From Paenibacillus ginsengarvi (GTDB lineage: Bacteria; Bacillota; Bacilli; Paenibacillales; NBRC-103111): DNA of 64,000 nt. The notes beneath the pieces were generated by a model. The model saw nothing but the letters and a program-made list of their open reading frames with translations. It did no database searches and had not been told where the DNA came from. This document shows, in pieces, positions 45,320 through 55,096 of this stretch (position 1 is the stretch's first letter; every line of letters begins with the position of its first letter). A program made the position numbers and the translations under genes. The stretch is taken from positions 248,001 through 312,000 of the forward strand of contig NZ_RBAH01000002.1 of the NCBI RefSeq assembly GCF_003626695.1. The letters run 5' to 3'.

Positions 45320-45382
45320 TCGGGCGAGGGCTGCAATGTTCCTAACGGAAAGGTTCTGTAAGGGATGGCAGCCGTCGCCCGA
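45320..45382 (+). repeat. Long imperfect inverted repeat before the GH97 gene
   Basis: A 15-base arm (45320-45334) is mirrored at 45368-45382 with one mismatch, around a 33-base loop that can fold further. It lies in the 309-base gap between the SBP and GH97 genes, 33 bases before the GH97 start. No T run follows, so it is not a standard terminator. It may be an mRNA-processing or stabilising hairpin, or a protein-binding site. Nothing else is seen in the gap apart from a weak inverted repeat at about 45160-45210. Confidence 0.55.
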
Positions 45383-45415
45383 TTGATTCATGCGAGAGGA
45401 AAGGGGAGAACCGGG

Positions 45416-47269
45416 ATGAGGTTGGAAACAACTACGGGAACGTCGGTCGAACTGGAAAGCCCCGGCGGCCAGTTGACGGCAACAATCGGAGTCGATAGTG
45501 CGGGCAGGCTGCGCTTTGCAGTCGCGAATGCCGGGAGGACGATGATCGAGCCGTCCGAGATGGGCATTATCGTAGACGGGACGGATTTGGGGGAAGGCGT
45601 CAGAATCGGACCGACGAAGAAGGAGACGATCGATGAGACGTATCGGACGAGGGGCTGCCATGAGACGGCAATCAACCGCTGTGTCGTCTTAACTCTCGAG
45701 GTCGCCCATCAGCCCACTGGACAACGGTACTTCGTACAAGCAAGAGCGTACGATGACGGCTTCGCCTACCGGTATATCGTACCGGGGGATGGAGTGCGGA
45801 CCGTGGGAGGCGAACGATCGAGCTGGACGATTCCGACAGGGAGCAAAGTATGGTTTTTCGAACGGAACTCCGGCTGGAAGCTGAAAAGCTATGCAGGCGA
45901 GTGGATCCACACCGCTCCGGAGAGCCTTTCTGACATTTCGAGTCAGGGGCCGGTTCAAGGGACCCCTTTAGTGCTGGAGTTTCCTTATCCGTACGGCTAT
46001 GCGGCAATTATGGAAGCCGCCTTGTACGATTATAGCGGTATGCGGCTCGAAGCCGTAGGGAATCGGACGATGCAGGCGAATTTTTCAGAGGGGGCGGCCG
46101 GCTTTCCCGTTGCGGGGCGTATCGTTACGCCATGGCGCGTTACTATGGTCGCTTCGGATCTGAACGGTCTTGTGAACAGCGATTTGATCGAGAGCTTGAA
46201 CCCTCCTCCGCTTCCCGGGTTATTTGCCGACCGGTCGTACATTAAGCCGGGCCGTTCCGTTTGGCGATGGTGGAGCCAGGGTACGGGAACGCCGCAGGAA
46301 GAACGCGACTATGTCGATTATGCGGTAAGGCTCGGCTTCGAATATACAACCGTCGATGAAGGCTGGGAGCTTTGGCCCGACTCGTGGAACGAGCTGCGGG
46401 AGCTGGCTCGTTACGCGGCTTCCCGGGGTATCGGGGTGTTCGTGTGGAAGCGTTCCAAGGAAATCGACGACCCGGCCGGCGGCTTTAAGCAAATGAGCGA
46501 TTTTTTTGACGCTGTCCGGGAAGCCGGAGCGGTCGGCCTCAAAATCGATTTTATCGACAACGAAGCGAAAGCGGCGATCGACTTTGAAACGAACGCGCTG
46601 CGGCTGGCGGCCGAACGGAAGCTGATGATCAATTTCCACGGCATCTCGAAACCAACCGGCGAAGCGCGCACGTATCCGAACGAAATCACGCGTGAAGGCA
46701 TTCGCGGACTCGAGCTGAACAAGATGAAGGAAGGGCCGATTCCGGCATTTCACAATGCGGCGCTGCCGTTTACCCGGTTCGTTGCCGGACATGGCGATTA
46801 TACGCCGGTTGGGTATTCGAATCCCGGTCCCACGACTTACGCGCATCAGCTCGCTACGGCGATCGTCTTCACATCCCCGCTGCAAGTGATCGCGGAAAAT
46901 CCGGCCATTCTGCTTGAGGATGAACGGGTGATCCTGGCGCTTGACGTGTTGAAGGCGATCCCGCCCGTTTGGGATGAAACCAGGGTGCTCGCTCCGAGTA
47001 CGATAGCGGAGTTAGCCGTGTTCGCACGACGAAGCGGACTATGCTGGTTTGTGGGCGTTTTGAACGGGACGGAAGAGACGAGAACGATCGAAATGCTCGA
47101 TTTAAGCTTTCTCAGCCCGGGAACGTATGATGTTATTCTATTGTCCAGTCCCGAGCCTCGGACTTTCGAACGTGTGGAGCGGAGATTGGGCAGTGCGGAA
47201 CGTTCTCTTGCCGTGACAATGGGACCGGCGGATGGATGGGTCGCCATGTTCGTGCCTTCCGCCTTTTAA
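45416..47269 (+). CDS. GH97-family alpha-glycosidase
   Basis: This 617-residue enzyme has the GH97 plan: an N-terminal beta-sandwich (about 1-270; ELESPGGQLTATIGVD), a TIM barrel (SVWRWWSQGTGTPQEERDY onwards) and a C-terminal sheet domain. KIDFID (about residue 377) carries the aspartate that serves as nucleophile in retaining, alpha-galactosidase-type GH97 enzymes, and ITREGIRGLELNK holds the expected acid glutamate. No signal peptide is seen, so it is probably intracellular. ATG 45416 has GGGGAG seven bases upstream. It is between the SBP and the surface GH16 protein, so it likely trims imported oligosaccharides. SusB-type alpha-glucosidase activity is the alternative. Confidence 0.85.
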   Translation: MRLETTTGTSVELESPGGQLTATIGVDSAGRLRFAVANAGRTMIEPSEMGIIVDGTDLGEGVRIGPTKKETIDETYRTRGCHETAINRCVVLTLEVAHQPTGQRYFVQARAYDDGFAYRYIVPGDGVRTVGGERSSWTIPTGSKVWFFERNSGWKLKSYAGEWIHTAPESLSDISSQGPVQGTPLVLEFPYPYGYAAIMEAALYDYSGMRLEAVGNRTMQANFSEGAAGFPVAGRIVTPWRVTMVASDLNGLVNSDLIESLNPPPLPGLFADRSYIKPGRSVWRWWSQGTGTPQEERDYVDYAVRLGFEYTTVDEGWELWPDSWNELRELARYAASRGIGVFVWKRSKEIDDPAGGFKQMSDFFDAVREAGAVGLKIDFIDNEAKAAIDFETNALRLAAERKLMINFHGISKPTGEARTYPNEITREGIRGLELNKMKEGPIPAFHNAALPFTRFVAGHGDYTPVGYSNPGPTTYAHQLATAIVFTSPLQVIAENPAILLEDERVILALDVLKAIPPVWDETRVLAPSTIAELAVFARRSGLCWFVGVLNGTEETRTIEMLDLSFLSPGTYDVILLSSPEPRTFERVERRLGSAERSLAVTMGPADGWVAMFVPSAF

Positions 47270-47294
47270 GGACCCTTATGAAGGAGGCCAAACC

Positions 47295-49829
47295 TTGAAA
47301 ACAAAAACTGCGATGACGAATAGGTTAAAGGTCGTCTGTTCGGTTGTATTGCTGGCTGCAAGCTTTGCCGCTATGCCTGTGCAGCCTGCCCATTCGGAGG
47401 AAGGCTACATCGATCAAACCTTTGATCATGCGACGATCGGGCTTATCTCCGGAAAAACCTTTTTATCCGATGAAACCGTTTACGGGGGCAGTTCGACATT
47501 ATGGCAGCTGAGCCTGGCAAACAGTACGGCCATTATCGCCTCGGATGCGGGGAATAGCACGCCGCATATGCGCGCGCAGGCAGGGAATGTGATCTCCACC
47601 GAACCGACCGTGCAAAATGACGGCACACTCGTATTCGAAGCAAGAGTGAAGACGGCGGATGCCCAGACGGCTGCCAATGCGGAAACGATCAAGTTCGTGC
47701 TGGACGACACGCAATCGCCAACGCGCAAGAAGCTGTGGTGGTTGTCGCTGTATCCGGATTCGCTCCGCTGGGGAGGCGGGGCCGATTTGGCAACGGCCGG
47801 ACTGAAGCTGGTAAGCGGTTTATCGCCCGATACTTGGTACTATTTGAGGATCGAGTCCAATCTGGCAACGATGAAAAATAATATCTACTGGGGGACAGAC
47901 CGTAGTGCGCTCACTCTTGTTAAACAGACGGGAGTGTTTGACACGGCAGCGCCGGTATACAACAACCCGGTTAATCCCCGCTTGCGGCTCATGGCCATGA
48001 GACAGGTTGCACTCGACGACATTCGGCTTTCTCATGTACCCGTCCCTGAGGATCCCGATCCGCCGACGAATCCGGATGTGATCGATGTCGATCCGGTTCC
48101 CGAATTCGATGTGAGCGGGAATTGGTCTTGGAGCTCGGCCGTCAAAGGCCCGATTCTAAAAAGTCCCGAGACGGTCTGGACAACCGAGCAAGGCGCGACC
48201 GCCACCTATAATCCGCATCTGGACCAAGCGGGCAATGTGCGGATTTCCATCTACAAGCTGCATTTGAATGAAAACAATGATCCAAACGTGAGGTTCGATG
48301 TTCATCACGGCAACGTCGTCGATACGGTTTATGTCGACTTTACTCAGGGAAGCACGGGATGGTATGAGCTTGGAACGTATCCGTTCTCGGGAAATCCGCA
48401 GGAAGAGTTCGTGAAGCTAACCAAGCTGACAAAGACCGGGAGTACGCGCGCTAGTGCAGTTCGGTTCGAGGTTCTAAGCGGCGCTGCCGGCAATCCGGCC
48501 GTTACGCAGACCTTGTATGTGAACTCGGATACTATTACGAATAGTAGAGTAACCAATCCTCCCACCAAGTTCGAAGATATTGCCAATCAGGAAGCGAGAA
48601 AAGATATCGTCTACTTATCGAATAAAGGCTACGTTCAAGGTACTACAGAAACACTATTCGAGCCGGGCAAGACGATAAGCCGGGGAGAGTTTATTACCGT
48701 ACTCGTTCGGGCGATGGGACTCGAAGTGAATGCGGCCGGAAACGCCTATCCCGATGTTCCCGCCGGCAGCGCACTTGCAGATGCGGTAGGGGCCGCACAA
48801 GCAGCGGGATTGCTTCAGCAGCTTCCGATTACAGGCGGGAATCTTCAGCCGGCCGCCAATATAACCCGGGAAGAGATGGCTCTGCTGCTGGATCACGCCG
48901 TAACGTTCAAGGGTAAAAATCTCGACTGGCTGGCATCGATGCATAATCCGTACAGCGGCTATACCGATCTGAGTTCCATTCAGCCTTGGGCGCGGAATGC
49001 GGTGGAGCGCATAGTAGGCCTGGGCATCATGGAAGGCTCTACGAATGGCGCCTATGAGCCGGCAGGAACGGTGACGCGCGCCCAGATGACGGTTATTTTG
49101 AAGCATTATCTGCAAACGATCGAATGGGCCGGTCCTCCAACCGGCAGCGGCTGGGAGCTTTCCTTTCAGGATGAATTTTACGGAACCGATCTGGATTGGG
49201 ACGTATGGAAACCGCAGAACGGTTTCCCCGGACATATTTTATCCAGCCGGTGGAAGGAGAATGTCGTTGTCGAAGACGGACTGCTTAAACTTGTGACCAA
49301 GAAGGAGCAGCGCGGAGGAGCGGATTGGACCACGGCATCCGTATGGGTGAAAAATACGGTGTTCGAGCAGACCTACGGGTACTGGGAGGCGAAATACCGA
49401 TACGCCGCAGGCACCGGGCTGAACCAGTCGTGGTGGATGATTGACGGCGCAGACCCCGGAGCCGCGCGAGGCTTGTTCGAGATCGACATCAACGAAGGCC
49501 ATTACCCCAATCGAATCAACATGAACCTGCATACGTATATCGACGGCGTCAGAAAGCAAAATCAAATCCTGTACAAGTCCGAGGATGACCTCAGTGCGGA
49601 CTTCCATACGTACGGACTGGAATGGAACGAGCAGGAGCTCATCTATTACTTGGACGGGAACGAAATCGGCCGCCGGCCCGTGGCCAACGCGAACCTGCCG
49701 GTCTATCCGATCCTGTCTACGGCTCTGCTCAGCGGGGCGGGACCGATTACCGATGCGCTGGACGGCAAAAGCATGGACGTCGATTATGTAAGAGTGTATC
49801 GGAAGAAGCCGGCTGGCGGAAACGAGTAA
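47295..49829 (+). CDS. S-layer-anchored GH16 endoglycanase
   Basis: This 844-residue exoprotein has a Sec signal (about 1-33), then an unassigned beta-sandwich region (about 35-255) and a golvesin/Xly-type carbohydrate-binding-like domain (about 275-415). Three SLH domains follow (starting near 425, 482 and 554) that should anchor it to the cell wall polymer, and then a GH16 catalytic domain (about 620-840). The active-site motif EIDINE (about 729-734) is complete. It would cut beta-1,3/1,4-glucan, agar- or carrageenan-like chains at the surface. TTG 47295 has AAGGAGG eight bases upstream. SLH domains in the middle, before the catalytic part, are unusual. Confidence 0.86.
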   Translation: MKTKTAMTNRLKVVCSVVLLAASFAAMPVQPAHSEEGYIDQTFDHATIGLISGKTFLSDETVYGGSSTLWQLSLANSTAIIASDAGNSTPHMRAQAGNVISTEPTVQNDGTLVFEARVKTADAQTAANAETIKFVLDDTQSPTRKKLWWLSLYPDSLRWGGGADLATAGLKLVSGLSPDTWYYLRIESNLATMKNNIYWGTDRSALTLVKQTGVFDTAAPVYNNPVNPRLRLMAMRQVALDDIRLSHVPVPEDPDPPTNPDVIDVDPVPEFDVSGNWSWSSAVKGPILKSPETVWTTEQGATATYNPHLDQAGNVRISIYKLHLNENNDPNVRFDVHHGNVVDTVYVDFTQGSTGWYELGTYPFSGNPQEEFVKLTKLTKTGSTRASAVRFEVLSGAAGNPAVTQTLYVNSDTITNSRVTNPPTKFEDIANQEARKDIVYLSNKGYVQGTTETLFEPGKTISRGEFITVLVRAMGLEVNAAGNAYPDVPAGSALADAVGAAQAAGLLQQLPITGGNLQPAANITREEMALLLDHAVTFKGKNLDWLASMHNPYSGYTDLSSIQPWARNAVERIVGLGIMEGSTNGAYEPAGTVTRAQMTVILKHYLQTIEWAGPPTGSGWELSFQDEFYGTDLDWDVWKPQNGFPGHILSSRWKENVVVEDGLLKLVTKKEQRGGADWTTASVWVKNTVFEQTYGYWEAKYRYAAGTGLNQSWWMIDGADPGAARGLFEIDINEGHYPNRINMNLHTYIDGVRKQNQILYKSEDDLSADFHTYGLEWNEQELIYYLDGNEIGRRPVANANLPVYPILSTALLSGAGPITDALDGKSMDVDYVRVYRKKPAGGNE

Positions 49830-49871
49830 CAGGGAGAAATTCCAGTAGGGTAAAGAAGTGAGAACAAAGCG

Positions 49872-49899
49872 GCTCCTCGTCCATTTCTGGATGAGGAGC
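49872..49899. terminator. Terminator after the GH16 gene
   Basis: A 12-bp stem with one G-T pair (49872-49883 with 49888-49899) closes a 4-base loop, followed by a T-rich stretch. It stands between convergent genes. Confidence 0.7.
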
Positions 49900-50004
49900 T
49901 CTGTGTGTTTGCTCACCGATTCAGAAGCCGGGCAGAGAGGGGACGGCAAACCGCGGCATCGCTCTAGGTTTCACGCTTGTCTTCACGAGGGCAGCCCTGA
50001 ACAA

Positions 50005-51600
50005 TCAGCGGGATACGACATGCTCCGGCCAGGCAAGCTCCGCTCCATGCGACCTCAGGACGTTCTGAAACTCCTCAAGCAGCGCGGCGTTGTTCCGGAC
50101 GGCACGCGGCGTTTCGCCGCGATCCAGGCAGAAAGCGGCCAGGGCTCCGGCCGCCTCGCCGATGTTCCATTCCACCGGATGCAAGCGGTAGCAGCCGTTC
50201 GTTATGTGCGTTGTTCCGATATTTTTACAAGCCGGCAGCATATTGTTCATCCGGACCGGAATCAGGCTTCCGAGCGGGATTTGGAAAGGCAATGCGGTCA
50301 AGTGGATATAATGGCGGTTCCCTGTGCTCGGATGAAGGTCTATGCTGTAATGTCCGATCCCGACGGAATCGGCGAATGTCTCTGCGCGCCCGTCCGGCCG
50401 ATCCAGCGGGTTGATGTGCTGCTCCAGCACCGTAAACTCCGCTTGGATCCGGCGCGACTCGCGGATGTACGGGAACGGCGCCAGCCCGTCCTCGGTGCCG
50501 AATACATCCCCGCGCAAACGGAATCCGGGGTAGCCGCAGCCGCCATCCGGGCGAGGAGCCTCCGTCTGCAGCCAGTAGAGCAGCGACAAGCTGAGTTCTT
50601 TGGCCCGCTGAAGATTGCGGGCTTTTTCCACTTCGTCGACATCGATGATCGAGCCGAGAAAGTAATCGTTTTGCGGCCAGTTGACGACCGTAACGTCTCC
50701 GGGAAACGTGCCGTCGGCGAAGTTGGTTTTGTCCGCCAGACGCCGGTAGGAGACGAGGGAGAAGCCTTCCCAGAACGACTGTCCCTGCGTGCCCGGAAAC
50801 AGATCGTAGCGCACCGGCTCCAAGGTGGACGGCCGGACCCCCGACAGGCTGAGCAAATGATCGGGCCAGAAATCGGGACGGAACGAACGCCAGAACGCAT
50901 AATCGTTCGGCTTGTCGATCGTGTGCGACTCCCCTTCGAGATAGTCGACGACGAAGCAATGCGTAATGGCCTGCATATCCTGCGGATCGGCAGGTCCTTC
51001 CAAGGCGTGCCGTTCGTTCGTCTCGGCTTGCGACTCTGATCCGGTGATATACTCCGTACCGGTTAACGGCAGCAAATCCCCGCAGTCGGTCGCGTCGAGA
51101 AAATAAGGCGCGGACAATACCGTCAGGGTGCCCGTCTGTATGTGACGCACCGTTACCGAACGGATGCGATCGCCGTCCGTTTCGGCCGATTCGGGACGGC
51201 AGCGGGTCATAACGACCACCCGGCCGGCAAGCGTATATGGGGCCAGCATCTCCAGCAAAACGGCGAGGGCGACTCGCGGGTCGTGGCTGATCCGGCTCAC
51301 TTTGGCATTTCCCGGATTCAGATGGGGAATCGCCGCCGCCGCGGGAGTGAGCGGAACGTTCTGCTGGTAATAGCTGCGCACCCCACGGCGAAATTGGCGA
51401 TAGCTGGCCGTGCTTCCGAACGTTTCGATCCAGCTGTGCTCGTCGGGAGGGACAGCCTGACTGGTCAGCTGTCCTCCGATCCATTCCGTTTCTTCCGTCA
51501 TAACGACCGTTTTTCCTTGCCTCGCAGCGGCAAGTGCGGCGGCACAGCCGCCTAAGCTTCCGCCTATAATGACGATGTCGGCTTTTCTTTCACGCATCAT
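50005..51600 (-). CDS. FAD-dependent oxidoreductase (FAD_oxidored family)
   Basis: This 531-residue flavoprotein has an N-terminal nucleotide-binding fold (IVIIGGSLGGCAAALAAARQGKTVV) and the later DATDCGDLLPLTG element found in FAD_oxidored (PF12831) proteins. Such proteins are common in polysaccharide loci of Bacteroidetes and Firmicutes, but their substrates are mostly unknown. Starts in a row: TTG 51615, ATG 51600 and ATG 51597; ATG 51600 has GGGGGA eight bases upstream. It is transcribed in the same direction as the GH31-AraC gene, 184 bases downstream of it, and may be part of that module. Confidence 0.83.
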   Translation of the reverse strand: MMRERKADIVIIGGSLGGCAAALAAARQGKTVVMTEETEWIGGQLTSQAVPPDEHSWIETFGSTASYRQFRRGVRSYYQQNVPLTPAAAAIPHLNPGNAKVSRISHDPRVALAVLLEMLAPYTLAGRVVVMTRCRPESAETDGDRIRSVTVRHIQTGTLTVLSAPYFLDATDCGDLLPLTGTEYITGSESQAETNERHALEGPADPQDMQAITHCFVVDYLEGESHTIDKPNDYAFWRSFRPDFWPDHLLSLSGVRPSTLEPVRYDLFPGTQGQSFWEGFSLVSYRRLADKTNFADGTFPGDVTVVNWPQNDYFLGSIIDVDEVEKARNLQRAKELSLSLLYWLQTEAPRPDGGCGYPGFRLRGDVFGTEDGLAPFPYIRESRRIQAEFTVLEQHINPLDRPDGRAETFADSVGIGHYSIDLHPSTGNRHYIHLTALPFQIPLGSLIPVRMNNMLPACKNIGTTHITNGCYRLHPVEWNIGEAAGALAAFCLDRGETPRAVRNNAALLEEFQNVLRSHGAELAWPEHVVSR

Positions 51601-51784
51601 ACTTGATTCCCCCAAGTTGGTTAGTGATGTCTTCTACATTTATGGTAGCTTGGGAGACGGCTCGGCGTAAGTCAAGTCTGATGACATGTAAGGGTACTCT
51701 CATGACCTTGTTGTACGAATGTGTCCAATCAAGGTTTAAGTTATCCGAAGGTAATCAAAGTACCGTCCGGCAGCTATTTCTGTT

Positions 51785-54709
51785 TCAAGACTTCATTTCG
51801 CCTGGGGTAACGCCCCAATATTTACGGAACACACGATTGAAGTAGCTGGCGTCCTTGAAGCCGGTTTGATCCGCGGCGGCGGCGACGGTCGAGCCTGCCA
51901 GCAGAAGCTCTTTGGCCCGCCTCATCTTTTTTTCCAGCACGTAATCGGAGAAAGAAAGGCCGAGTTCCTGCTTGAATTTGCGGCTCAAGTAGGAGGAATT
52001 GAGGTGGAGCCGTTCGGCGATCGCATGCAGCGACAGCTCGCGGTCGATTTCGCTCATAATGATGTCCGTCGCCTGACGGATGATGCCATAGGTATCGCCT
52101 TGCTCCTTGCCGTATTCGATGATGCGAGCCGCGAGTTGCGCAAGCGAGTTGTAGGCGTCCTCGGCGCTGCCGGTCGGTTGAAGCCGGGAGCGGAGATGAG
52201 GGTCGCCTCCGGCGATCTCGTGAAGCGTCCGTCCTTTCCGTTCGGCGCCCCTGACGAACAAGCTGTTCATGGCGAGCCAATGCTCGCGCACGCCTTCGGC
52301 CGAGCCGGCTTCCGCCATCCGAACGGACCACCAGCGCTCAAGCGCGGACAACATTTTGGCCGTATTTCCCGTTTCTAGCGCGACTTCGATTTCTTTCTCC
52401 AGTTCATCCGCCGTGCGCTGGCCGGCGTTTGATCTGGCTGGCGGCCGTTGTTGTTCGGACGTGCGCTGAACTTCGCGGCCGCGGGAGAGGGACATTTCGA
52501 GTCGGATCGAATCCGGCCGTTCGGCACTATCAGGGACAAGCAGCCGAAGGGTGCCGGCTTTTCTGTCGTAGGACCAGGAGGCCGGAGACGGTTTCTTGAA
52601 GGAGCCGCTGGTCTCGCGCCATTGCTTGCCGTCCACCTTGATGGCCGCCGGCTTGTCGAGCGCATGAACGACAACTTCCCATATCCGGCTCTCCGGCATG
52701 TCGGGATAGCGGCCAACGCAGGGCCCGAGCTCGACGCCGATGACACGCCGCTCTTCCCGGCAGGCGATGCTTGTCACAGCTAATTCTCCGTGCGCGTAAC
52801 CGAACGTGACCCCGTCGTCCTCATACAGCGTAAACTCGCCCGAGCCGCCCGGGTAGACGTGCAGCTCAAGCCGCTCGGCCGGCCGCTGCCCTGCATACTC
52901 CATGTCCGGCCACATCGGCACGATCGCGCCGGCGCGGACGAAGAGCGGGCCGCCGGCATGTTTGGGGACGCGGTACGAAATATCGGCAGGGCCGGTGAAC
53001 TTCTCACCGGTCCAATAGTCGTACCAATCCCCGGTCGGCAAATACACCTGATCCGTGAACGCCGCGACCAGGAAGGCGTCCCCGAACATGTATTGATTTT
53101 GCTGTACGACGGCGCGCGGATCGTCGGGAAAGACGAGCGGCATCGCCCTGGCGATCGGTAGTCCGGTACGCGCAGCGACGTGGGCCGCGGAATAGATGTA
53201 CGGCAGCAGCTGGTAGCGGAGCCTGGCGTATGTTTTGAACAGAAGCAGCAGCTCCTGGTCGAGCAGCAGGGGATGCCGCCAATACGCCCAGCTGTTGACC
53301 TTCGACCAAGGCTGGAAAAAGCCGCAGTGGATACCGGCGGCGGTGTGCAGCTCCATATCGACGGCCATGTGCGGAATACCGGAGAGCCCGAGCCCGAGCA
53401 CGGACAAGTGTGACCTTGACCTTCCGCCCGACCAGACGGCGGCATATTTCTGAATGCCGGTATATCCGACAGGCGTGTAAATCATCGGCCGCAGTCCGGT
53501 CTGAGCGGCGAAGCCCTCCCGGATGGAACGGCTGACTGCGGTCGAATGCGGTAAGCTTTCCGCATCCTCGGAACGGTCGTCCGCAGCAACTGGAGCGTTC
53601 GCCATCTCCCTGATCGGTATAGGGGTGCACAGGTTAAAGCCCAGCACTCCTTGCGCGACAAACGGCTTCAAATACTCGTACCAATTCTCCGGCAGATGGA
53701 GCTGCTTCCCCGCATCGCTATCGTCGCGCAAATACAGTCCGAGGGTTAGTTTGAACCCGGCCGCGCGCAAAGCGCCCATAAACGTGTGAGCCCCTTTTGG
53801 CAGCCACTGCGGAATATAGAAACGGTCGGGATTCCAATTGATAGGCCCGTCATAATCGAACGACCGGTCCATCCAGGCTGGTTCCAGGCCGATCATATCG
53901 CATGGTATGCCTTCACGCCGAAATTTCATCGCGTCCTCAAGCATGTCCCGCGCCGTCGCCTGTTGGTTGCAGTTGAAAGAAAGTCCGTAAGCCCAGACGG
54001 GGAGCAGCGCCGCTGGTCCGGTCAGCTCCGTGTACTTTCGCAGCAGCTCGGCAAGGCCGCCGCCTGCGAACAGGTAAAACGCCAGCTCCCCGCGATTTCC
54101 GCGAATCCGCACCACGTCCGGCGAGGAGCAGCCGACATCGAATTCGTGCCGGCGGTCGGTATCCATCAGCAGCCCCCACCTTTCGCTCGACAGAAGCAGA
54201 GGAACAGGGGCGTGTACCTCCTTGCCGTTGCGAAAACTAATCGCGATTTTGCAGCCCCGTTTCATCAGCGGTGTATCGAGTTGGTCGCCCAGCCCGTATA
54301 TGCGTTCTTCCGCGGCAAGTGCAAACTGCATGTCGAAGCCGTCGTCGGAGGCTCCGGCAGGAGCATCTCCGGGATCTGCCTGCGTCTCGTACCCGGAGCG
54401 AGGCGGGCGATTTTGCCGGGTGAGCAGCGTGCCGGCTGCGCCGTACAGCGACAGCTCTCCGGAACGGCGGTCCACTCGGAGCGAGGCCGATTCCGTACTC
54501 AAGTCCATGTCTTCCTCGCGCATTTTCATTTCCCAGCAAACCGGTGCAGATGAGGGAGCGACTACTCCAAGGCGGACAAGCGGAGAGGGGGCTTCGAAAC
54601 AGCCCGTCCGATTGATCCGAATGTGAAATGTATGTGGCGCAATCGGTTCGATACGCATGTGCAATCCGGTCGAGGTCAATACGATCATGGCTGCGCGGGA
54701 GCTTCCCAC
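51785..54709 (-). CDS. GH31 pseudoenzyme-AraC fusion regulator
   Basis: This 974-residue protein has a complete GH31 alpha-glycosidase architecture (about 1-700: N-terminal sandwich, TIM barrel, DUF5110-like sheet). A linker region follows, as found before the DNA-binding part of YesN-type proteins (about 740-865), then an AraC double helix-turn-helix (about 875-974, ending YFNRVFRKYWGVTPGEMKS). Both catalytic aspartates are missing: the nucleophile strand GVDxFKxDFGE has become GVLGFNLCTP (Cys361 where Asp is expected), and the acid/base WGGD has become WSGG (Gly429). It has no signal peptide. The barrel is therefore probably a sensor for an alpha-linked oligosaccharide. GTG 54709 has AGAGGAGG seven bases upstream. 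It is divergent from the SBP/DUF4838 operon, its likely target. Confidence 0.9.
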   Translation of the reverse strand: MGSSRAAMIVLTSTGLHMRIEPIAPHTFHIRINRTGCFEAPSPLVRLGVVAPSSAPVCWEMKMREEDMDLSTESASLRVDRRSGELSLYGAAGTLLTRQNRPPRSGYETQADPGDAPAGASDDGFDMQFALAAEERIYGLGDQLDTPLMKRGCKIAISFRNGKEVHAPVPLLLSSERWGLLMDTDRRHEFDVGCSSPDVVRIRGNRGELAFYLFAGGGLAELLRKYTELTGPAALLPVWAYGLSFNCNQQATARDMLEDAMKFRREGIPCDMIGLEPAWMDRSFDYDGPINWNPDRFYIPQWLPKGAHTFMGALRAAGFKLTLGLYLRDDSDAGKQLHLPENWYEYLKPFVAQGVLGFNLCTPIPIREMANAPVAADDRSEDAESLPHSTAVSRSIREGFAAQTGLRPMIYTPVGYTGIQKYAAVWSGGRSRSHLSVLGLGLSGIPHMAVDMELHTAAGIHCGFFQPWSKVNSWAYWRHPLLLDQELLLLFKTYARLRYQLLPYIYSAAHVAARTGLPIARAMPLVFPDDPRAVVQQNQYMFGDAFLVAAFTDQVYLPTGDWYDYWTGEKFTGPADISYRVPKHAGGPLFVRAGAIVPMWPDMEYAGQRPAERLELHVYPGGSGEFTLYEDDGVTFGYAHGELAVTSIACREERRVIGVELGPCVGRYPDMPESRIWEVVVHALDKPAAIKVDGKQWRETSGSFKKPSPASWSYDRKAGTLRLLVPDSAERPDSIRLEMSLSRGREVQRTSEQQRPPARSNAGQRTADELEKEIEVALETGNTAKMLSALERWWSVRMAEAGSAEGVREHWLAMNSLFVRGAERKGRTLHEIAGGDPHLRSRLQPTGSAEDAYNSLAQLAARIIEYGKEQGDTYGIIRQATDIIMSEIDRELSLHAIAERLHLNSSYLSRKFKQELGLSFSDYVLEKKMRRAKELLLAGSTVAAAADQTGFKDASYFNRVFRKYWGVTPGEMKS

Positions 54710-55050
54710 AAGTATGCCTCCTCTGTAATGCCGGAAGAAGACGGAAGCCGATCCAGCAGAAGTTTTCTAATCATTTTAGCACATTTTTGCGGTGCTGCGG
54801 TGAGGAAGTGGCTTCGCCAGATGAGGACTCCGAACGCCTGCCCGGTTTGCTCCGATTCGACCGCTTCCTCGCGGCTTAATCGCTAACGAATACCGGATAT
54901 AGGAACGTTATGACCTGCATTCTGCCTATAGTACTTTCATAACTTTTGGCCCGAAACGGTATTCTTATGACCTTCCTTGGCTTAATCGGTCCAGTAAGGC
55001 GCCGCCGCGTCACAAGTAACGAAAATGCAGTCCAAAGTCATGAGGGTTTC

Positions 55051-55080
55051 TTGTTGGAGAAAAATGCGGCTCGATATAAT
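55051..55080 (+). promoter_or_regulatory. Promoter of the SBP operon at 55169
   Basis: TTGTTG (55051-55056), 18 bases, and TATAAT (55075-55080), in the 459-base divergent gap between the GH31-AraC gene and the SBP gene. Apart from this promoter and the cre site I see nothing gene-like in the gap; any GH31-AraC binding site should lie here. Confidence 0.6.
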
Positions 55081-55096
55081 GGAAGCTGTAAGCAGG

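Noticed and set aside
50225..51484. 419-codon frame on the minus strand, in another phase of the FAD gene
   Set aside because: Rich in Arg and Ser/Pro without motifs; the overlapping frame has a complete FAD-binding pattern and a ribosome site.
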